Positions 60,086 through 64,000 of a stretch of DNA of 64,000 bases are shown piece after piece. A model generated the notes under the pieces. The model was not told the origin of the DNA, made no database searches, and saw only the letters and a list, made by a program, of their open reading frames with translations. Every line of letters begins with the position of its first letter. Positions within the stretch are counted from its first letter, which is position 1. Origin of the DNA: Serilophus lunatus (taxonomy: Eukaryota > Chordata > Aves > Passeriformes > Eurylaimidae); contig VXBA01002619.1 of NCBI GenBank assembly GCA_013399895.1, forward strand, positions 49,818 to 113,817. The letters are read 5' to 3'. The translations under genes were made by a program, and so were the position numbers.

Positions 60086-61715
60086 AACATAGTCCCAGAA
60101 TGCATGATCTAAGTAGATGCATTGATAGTTTTCTTAAAAATTAAATTCCATTTTAAAAAACTAAAAAAATTTTGCTTAAAACAACTTAAATCATTGTGCC
60201 ACTGAAACTACCTTGATTTAACAGACTGGAAGAAAGTCATATTGTTAGGTGGGGTAGTTATTCAAGGTAGTTGACCAAATAAATCAGAATCTCATCTCTG
60301 AGTATCAGACTACTGTTCTCTCCACTAGGAAACAATATTCTTCACAAATATGTATTGCATTCTTTTCCTTAAATAATTTCTTTAAAATAGACACATTAAT
60401 TTCTTTAATCTTCCTCTTGTCTTTTTCCCTCACAATGAAAAAATAAATGCCTTTGCCACTGAAATTCATCTTATTTAATTAGCTTAGTATTTCTTAATGG
60501 CTTCTCAAATGAGTAAAATTAGCAGCAATAATGGAATAACGAAATAGCATTAAAAGGGAAATGCTTGAGAATTTAAAAACATATGTAAAAGGTACAATGG
60601 AGACAGGTGTAATTAAAGACTTGTCATGAATTCCACTACCATAGCAATGTTGAACTAAGAGGATTCACTTTAAAAAGACTTCAGGCATTTGAAGACAGGG
60701 AAGAAAACACCCAACAAACTAACCTTTAAAATGTACACTAAAAAGCTGGATTTAAAAAAGGAACTGAAGATTTACAAGGACCAAAGAAAGAGGGTAGAAA
60801 GTGTAAGAAATTGAACATATAAAAAAAAAAAGAGAAAATTTTACATGGATATTGGCATTATTGTACATAACACATTTACCTGTCTGGATTTCTATTTAAA
60901 ATCTCTATTTTAACTTTAGATTCCTAGTTTGCAAAACATGCACAGGAAGAGATTTCCTATCTTTCAACTCAAATACCTTGTTATCAGAATAAACACAGCA
61001 GTGAAGTAGCATAAAAAATCATTTGACCTTTCCTTATGATATGTTTTACTTTCATGAAACATGTTTATGAATAAAGATAATGCTTCAGAGAGATGAAATA
61101 AACTTATGAGTTGTATGAGCTGTTCTCCACTGTAAGCAAAACTTATTTGATAGCATACTTTCTTTTTCAATTAGAAAACTCAAATACCTAGTTTGTTCAG
61201 ATAAGGAAAAAATTATGATCATTTTTAGAAAGAAAAAAAAAAAAAGTCTGTGTGTGCATGTGTATTTTCATAGGCATACTCACACTCTAAGGTACCAAAA
61301 GATGTGTTTCGCTTCAGACTACTGACTATAAGTATATCTAACTTGAGAGAAAAGGAATAAAATAGGGGCTTATATGGTTAAGAAACCAAAAGAATGATGA
61401 TAGCTGTATACAAGCCCAGATGGTTAATGATTTCACAGTGATTTAGAGAAAGTGTTATCTGGATTGGATAAACCTGTAGACCCAAAGGTCATCATACAAG
61501 CACTGTAACCTGAAACTTTGAAACATTTTTTTTTAAGAGTTGATATAAAGAAAGCCTACATTATTCTTTTCAGCACTGACAATAACTGGTAACAACATTG
61601 GTAATGGAAGAATCAATCATTAATTGGCATCCACAGAACAGGACCGAATAATTTTAATAGATCTTGCTCAACATTTTTCATCTGAAGATCTGAGAGTGCT
61701 ATATAGTGGAAGTGC
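60086..61715. other. AT-rich DNA, no gene seen
   Basis: An A-rich tract near 61231-61244 is followed by a GT-rich stretch. No recognisable gene or repeat family. Confidence 0.6.
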
Positions 61716-63436
61716 TGTGGTTTGAACCACTAGGGGGTGCAACAGTGATGAAAGACTGAATAGATTCAACAGCAAGTAACAGGTTTACATTTCTAGGGCT
61801 TTAAAGACCTTATAGAATCCCCAGACACTAAACAAAATGCACACACAATATAAAACTTGACAATGTTACTCAATAAAATAAAAAACCCCGAACTGCTTCT
61901 CAAAGGCAGCTGGTGGGCTGAAGAGCAGGGGAAAGGAAAAGAAAGCCTCCTTGATGGTGGTAATCTCCCAGCCCTCAGAGTCTTCTGCAATACAAAAAAA
62001 AAAGTGAAAAGCACCTCCCCCCAGGGACACCCAAGGGACAGATATTGCTTGCGTTTTGGCTGATGATCTCTGGGTGCCACATTTGGAGCTCTGATGGCGC
62101 CATGGTGCTGCCTCTGCCGAGAGAGGTGAGGGGAAGCGAGCTGTGTGGTCAAGGAGCCAGCAGGAGGGAAGCTGTGCCTCTCTCAGCTGAGGAGAAAGCC
62201 GAAAGAGAGGCAGGACTTCCATGTCCGTGGCTTTAATGCCCTGGAAGTCCCACAAGAATTCGGCATCTTCTTCCCGGCCAGGCTGTCCTCCTATTGGCCA
62301 ATGGCCAAGAGGGCTCTGCCCTTTTCTGGGATCTTCGCTCTGCACAAAATGACGATTCCTGACAAAAACCATGTGGTCAGGGCCCAGGGCCTGGCAGCTG
62401 CCATTGCTGCCGGCCCTAGGGGCACTCCCAGAGCCACCGGTGCCACCCGAGGAGCAGTCACTGCTTGTGGGGAACCCCAAGAGAGATCCCCAGGGCAACA
62501 GCATCACTCATAGCCATCTGGAGTGGCCGCTGGTGGGCTGCCCGCTCCAGCTGCCTCAGAAGGGGCTGTGGGATCGTGGCCACCCCTGGTAGGGGCGGCT
62601 GTACTGCCCTGTCACCCGGGGTGGCAGCAGTGGGGCTCCCGCCAGCTGTCCTAGCTACCGCTGGGACCTGTTGTGGGAGGAGTGGGCAGAGGCGACACCA
62701 GTGCCCGCCGCACTCGGTGGGACAGCCAGAGCAACAGCCATGGTCGCCTGCTGGGAAATGTGCCAGCTGGGAAAAGGTCCCGCTCCAACTTGGAGCAGGG
62801 GCGGCGTGGGCAGCTGCAACCCAGCAGTGCCAAGATCATAGCGCCTGTGCCGCTCCAACAGCCAGCCGCCTCCTTGCTGCTGACTCTGCCCAGGGCTCTC
62901 CCTGTGCAGCTGCCAGTGAGGGAAGGTGGCAGGCGGTTCACTGTGGCGTTACCAGTGCAGGCTACCACAGAGCACTTCCAATCCACTGCCGCTTCATCCT
63001 GCCCACCACCACGAGTTGAGACCGTGCTGGGAAAAACGGAGCACCATGACAGGGCCAGTGTCCCAGGTCTGAGCACACGCACTGCCCCACTCTGTCACTC
63101 CGCCGCTCTGTCGCTCCGTCCTGCCAGCGCTGCATCCCACTCGCAACCGAGATGATGGGAAACCGGGGCTCAGTGCCAGTAGCACAGGGCTACCAGCATG
63201 CCGAGCTCCCGCTCCTCCCACATCAAAGGTAGGTGATGAGGGGGACGGCTCCATCCCTGTGTTGCTCCACTGCTGCTGGGTCCCCCACCTGGCTGCGGAA
63301 GACAGGTGGGAGAAGCTCCACAGATTCCAGACTTCAGATTTCCTTCATGTCTAAAAAAACCTGGTTTTATCTAACAAGCAGACAATCCAAACATTTTCCC
63401 CCTTCCCCAGAAAAAAAACATTTCAAACCCATAACA
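61716..63436 (-). mobile_element. Solo LTR, family A copy 4 (full length, reversed)
   Basis: The plus-strand left end TGTGGTTTGAACCACTAGGG and the right end CATTTCAAACCCATAACA (to 63436) are the reversed 3' and 5' ends of family A (compare AACCACCACA at 4640 and TGTAGGGGTTTGAAAGG at 3076). AAACCTGGTTTTATC at 63358 mirrors GGTATAAACCCTGGTTTT of copy 2. The reversed TATA region is worn (CTTTAATGCCC near 62230), and no clear AATAAA remains. At 1721 bp it is the longest copy. Flanks AGTGC (61711-61715) and GTAAG (63437-63441) do not match, so the insertion is old or rearranged. Long open frames (up to 213 codons) are GC-driven and carry no domain. Confidence 0.85.
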
Positions 63437-64000
63437 GTAAGTCCCACTATTTTCTAGAAAAAGAAACAAAAATTGAGGATTCACAGCAAGCTGCAGTAGA
63501 GCTTTGACCATAATTCAAGTATGTTGAATCCCTCTTATTTCAGTCACTAACATATTAATTAGATTAAATTTCCATTAAAGTCACTAGACTATATGTAGAG
63601 TGAGTTGGTATATTCAAATGCGTGATTCAGTTGCCTAAGTGCAGGTGTTGAATATTATTCTCTGAGATACCCTAGACTATTCAATACAATCATAATGAAC
63701 TGGCAGATATGACAAAGGACCCAGTTTACCTATGATCTTCTGGAGCAGGAGTAAGAGGCCAGATTGAGAGAATTAGGATATCTAAAATGGCCTTAGGAAA
63801 CATTGTTTGAGTAATGGACTCCAGCCAAAGGTAAGTAGATTCAGAAATGTAATGTAGGGCAACTCAATAGCTTACAATGATCATAGTGAGAGCTTAGATA
63901 TTTGATTTGTGTGTATCTGAAGCTCAAATCTATTCAAATAATAAGTTTTACCAAGTACTATTTCAAAAATCAACATTTACCTGGCTACCTGCTGTGAAAA
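63437..64000. other. AT-rich DNA, no gene seen
   Basis: No recognisable gene or repeat up to the window edge. Confidence 0.6.

Noticed and set aside
61866..63155. Open frames of 143-213 codons near the right end
   Set aside because: They lie in reversed family A LTR copy 4 on both strands with no recognisable domain.

Overview
This window looks like a gene-free, AT-rich stretch of a bird genome, most likely a songbird. The evidence is the repeat content: CR1 LINE fragments of several ages ending in the CR1 octamer (ATTCTATG-like), a tRNA-Ile-derived SINE resembling the passerine TguSINE1, and many solo long terminal repeats (LTRs) of avian endogenous retroviruses. These assignments come from reading the sequence and remembered family features, not from a database search. 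I found no protein-coding gene, no intact viral gene, no rRNA gene and no functional tRNA. Open reading frames longer than about 100 codons lie mostly in GC-rich LTRs, CR1 debris or across runs of N, and are best read as chance.

Layout. At 1-4640 there are two direct-oriented copies of one long LTR family ('family A', about 1.6 kb) around an old CR1 fragment, followed by a large TATC/GTAT microsatellite (4845-5050). 5051-13700 is almost featureless AT-rich DNA. A third family A LTR, reversed and interrupted by an assembly gap, lies at 13709-14722 with a perfect 5-bp target duplication. 14723-24742 is mostly unique sequence with one LTR-like block. At 24748-27440 there is a different solo LTR with a perfect CCTCA target duplication, then two CR1 fragments in opposite orientations. 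At 30333-33712 there are two more LTRs.

37246-37890 holds the SINE and a CR1 3' end. 38160-40480 holds a GC-rich island and an LTR-like insert flanked by an unusual direct duplication of about 145 bp. 43011-43990 is a CR1 fragment apparently split by an LTR remnant. 46072-46630 is the opposite-strand relative of the 30333 LTR. 53321-60085 contains two LTR-like blocks and three CR1 fragments, one of which keeps recognisable reverse transcriptase motifs. The window closes with a full-length reversed family A LTR at 61716-63436.

The clearest biology is retroelement history. About 11 kb is LTR sequence, all of it without visible internal retroviral genes, which fits solo LTRs left by LTR-LTR recombination. 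Four to five copies belong to one family with a shared architecture: a TATA-like box, AATAAA, and an imperfect palindrome at the 3' end. Two points bear on assembly quality: the gap in the third copy looks too short, and a single N marks a 55-bp tandem repeat in the second copy. I found no convincing new multi-gene system.
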